Shown here piece after piece: positions 62,280-64,000 of a DNA stretch of 64,000 nt. This DNA comes from Nematopogon swammerdamellus (Eukaryota; Arthropoda; Insecta; Lepidoptera; Adelidae): positions 2,539,761 through 2,603,760 of the forward strand of contig OX336351.1 of the NCBI GenBank assembly GCA_946902875.1. Direction: 5' to 3'. Position numbers and translations under genes: made by a program. The notes under the pieces are model-generated. The model did not search any database. It saw nothing but the letters and a program-made list of their open reading frames with translations, and was not told the origin of the DNA. Within the stretch, counting starts at the first letter, position 1. Each line of letters opens with the position of its first letter.

Positions 62280-62655
62280 AAAACCGCCCAAGTGCGAGTC
62301 GAACCGAGGAGGGTTCCGTATCGCCATGTCATGGTTAGCGCCACTCACGCCATCTATGGCGTGTTATGAAATGCTTCATACTCTATTCGGTAGATGGCGC
62401 GCGCGCATACACTTTTTGGTTTCTTCTATGGGAACCGCCATTAATTTTTTGCTTTTTCTTATTTTTATTATTTGTTGTTATAACGGCCAAATTAACACAT
62501 ATTCTGTGAAATCAACGGGCTACCTATTACGGTTCAAGAGATACAGCCCTCGGACAGACGGACGGATGGACGGACGGACAGACAGGCAGACAGACAGAAA
62601 GACGGCGTAGGCTTAGTAATAGGGTCCCGTAAAGGATACGGAACCCTAAAAATGT
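62280..62655 (+). mobile_element. Family F repeat, near complete
   Basis: 'cgcccaagtgcgagtcgaac' to 'gatacggaaccctaaaaatg' with a (gaca/gacg)n run at ~62540-62600. Confidence 0.65.
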
Positions 62656-62713
62656 GCACATAAGCGACAAATTACCTAGTGTATATACGTAACTAGGGTG
62701 TGTAGTGTAATTG

Positions 62714-63505
62714 TCAGCCTCGGTAGCTCACTGGTGCGGTCGGTCGACTGTTCATATGCACACCTGTTTTAAGCGGCGGGTGGCCGAGTGGTTTGGGCAT
62801 CAGCTTCTCATGAGAGAGGTCCGCGGTTCGAATCCGGTCGGCGTGTACCAATGAGTTTTTTCTGACGGAACAATTTACGTGCATACCTACACCTGCCGTT
62901 TCATCGTTCGGAACCGGTGTAAAACTGTAGGTCCCTTCCCTTGCCCCTTACTAGGTGGTAGGCTCAAACTGTAGCCGACTGGGTTGGTACCACCGTACTA
63001 GATGTAAGATGGTCGCATAGCAGCCTCGGTTGTGTTCTCCTCTAATCCAGTATAGTCAGCAATCCAGGGAAGTCTCCGGTATGGCACCTACCTTCTCGGA
63101 GGTGATATTTGCTAGTCGGAGCATGCCCTTTGCTCCCTCCGACTCAGCCACCCATTCTGGATTACATAAAAGAAAACCTGAGCGCGCTCAGTCCTTGGAT
63201 GGGTGACCGCTCGACCGTAGGAGGCTGACCGTGGTTCGGATTCCACGTAAAACTGTAGGACCCTTCCCTTCTTACCTTACGAGGTGGTAGGGTTTATCAC
63301 GCCCGGGTCGATACCACCGCACTGAATGAAACGTGGCATGTCGGTCAAAATGACTATGCTTTTCATGTTTTTCGTCCAGTTCAGTGTAGCCGACATGAAA
63401 TGAAGGGAAGCACCGAGATTGCACTTAGTCCAACCGGTGTTATGCGCTGACATCACGAATGTTGTATGTAGGTGATGTAGCCAAATGTGTTAGTTTCAAT
63501 AATTT
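62714..63505 (+). mobile_element. SINE C split by SINE D
   Basis: tRNA-like start of the head at 62714-62768 ('gtcagcctcggtagctcact'), then SINE D, then the 5S-like part and body C from ~63175. ACCTG occurs at both junctions. Confidence 0.75.
62769..63174 (+). mobile_element. Full SINE D nested in a SINE C head
   Basis: Best plus-strand copy: 'ggcgggtggccgagtggttt' head, 'gcggttcgaatccggtcggc' B-box region, body D, and an A-rich tail. Confidence 0.8.
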
Positions 63506-63614
63506 AAAAAAATCACGTATTATTTGCTGCCCGGAAGTGTGCACTACTGATTATACTTATCATTGGCTTCCAAAAATAACGCTTCCTCTCGATTCAAATG
63601 TCGCTGCGAAATCA

Positions 63615-64000
63615 TCCATACTAATATTATAAATTCGAAAGTAACTCTGTTGTCTGTCTGTCTGTCTGTCTGTTACCTTTTCACGCCTAAACCGCTGAAC
63701 AGATTTCGATAAAATATTGCACGGAGATTAATTGCATCCCGAGGACGGACATAGGCTACTTTTTGTCTCAAAAAACAACCCTTAAGGTGGTGAAATAGGG
63801 GATGAAAGTTTGTATGGGGAACTCAGCATTTCTTAAGTTAGGGATATGACAATTTATATTTGGGCTTTTGGTATGAAATAAAGAAATACGTGTTTCAGCG
63901 TTTTTGCTAAATCAACCCTTAAAATAAAATAGGGGTTGATTTCAAAATTAGATTTTAGGATTTTATGAAATTTTGTACGGAGCTGAATTGCATCCTGAGG
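63615..64000 (-). repeat. RTE/SINE-like 3' repeat, reversed copy of the window start
   Basis: Inverted counterpart of 1-545, from 'catactaatattataaattc' and a (gtct)n run to the window edge, where it is cut off. Confidence 0.65.

Noticed and set aside
62773..62845. tRNA-Ser/Leu gene
   Set aside because: A tRNA-like head followed directly by SINE body D; acceptor stem not closed and many copies exist.
1..64000. Terminal inverted repeat spanning the whole window
   Set aside because: The inverted similarity of 1-545 and 63615-64000 is explained by a common dispersed repeat and is cut arbitrarily by the window edges.

Overview
The window looks like lepidopteran (moth or butterfly) nuclear DNA. 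It is AT-rich and crowded with short interspersed repeats of a style familiar from that order: tetranucleotide-tailed LINE ends, tRNA-derived SINEs, and repeats ending in a GC-rich 'gccgcgggcacagc' block. No ordinary host protein gene is visible. The only non-mobile gene I can support is a tRNA-Asp(GTC) at 48403-48474. The species cannot be named from the sequence.

The centrepiece is a 14,318-bp Polinton/Maverick-type virus-like transposon at 28486-42803. It is bounded by a perfect 6-bp target duplication (TATGAG), has AG...CT ends, and sits inside a recognisable copy of a repeat present elsewhere in the window, so its borders are known to the base. The left half reads leftward and carries a protein-primed family-B DNA polymerase plus two small genes that appear to contain spliceosomal introns. 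The right half reads rightward: packaging ATPase, a conserved unknown protein, a fibre-like protein, RVE integrase with chromodomain, a phospholipase-A2/core-like protein, adenain-like protease, penton-like minor capsid protein, an untracked 46-aa ORF, double-jelly-roll major capsid protein and a final unknown protein. Genes of the right arm are tightly packed, several with overlapping stop and start codons. The divergent promoter region holds a TATA box and ~130-bp direct repeats. Both element ends fold into ~140-bp hairpins. Polymerase, integrase and protease each show a single-base reading-frame discrepancy in a short homopolymer; the other frames are open, so the element is young or the breaks are sequence errors.

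Left flank (1-28.5 kb): nested SINEs, MITEs and RTE-like tails; a ~68-bp minisatellite (5.3-8.3 kb) split by a 1.06-kb insertion with an 11-bp duplication; three tandem copies of the repeat the Polinton targeted (15.8-16.4 kb); a nearly full-length CR1/Jockey-group LINE on the minus strand (17.36-22.08 kb) with ORF1 and endonuclease/reverse-transcriptase ORF2, inserted in a second minisatellite; a Jockey-like 3' fragment (22.6-23.5 kb); two more minisatellites.

Right flank (42.8-64 kb): more SINEs in nested combinations, an internally deleted DDE transposase relic next to a 200-base assembly gap (48114-48313), the tRNA, a THAP-domain ORF, and a 3.57-kb insertion (51179-54744) whose centre is a fold-back of ~107-bp satellite units. 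This insertion splits a SINE into two halves. The SINEs appear modular: three head types are joined to two body types in different combinations, and one head seems to fuse tRNA-like and 5S-rRNA-like promoter segments.
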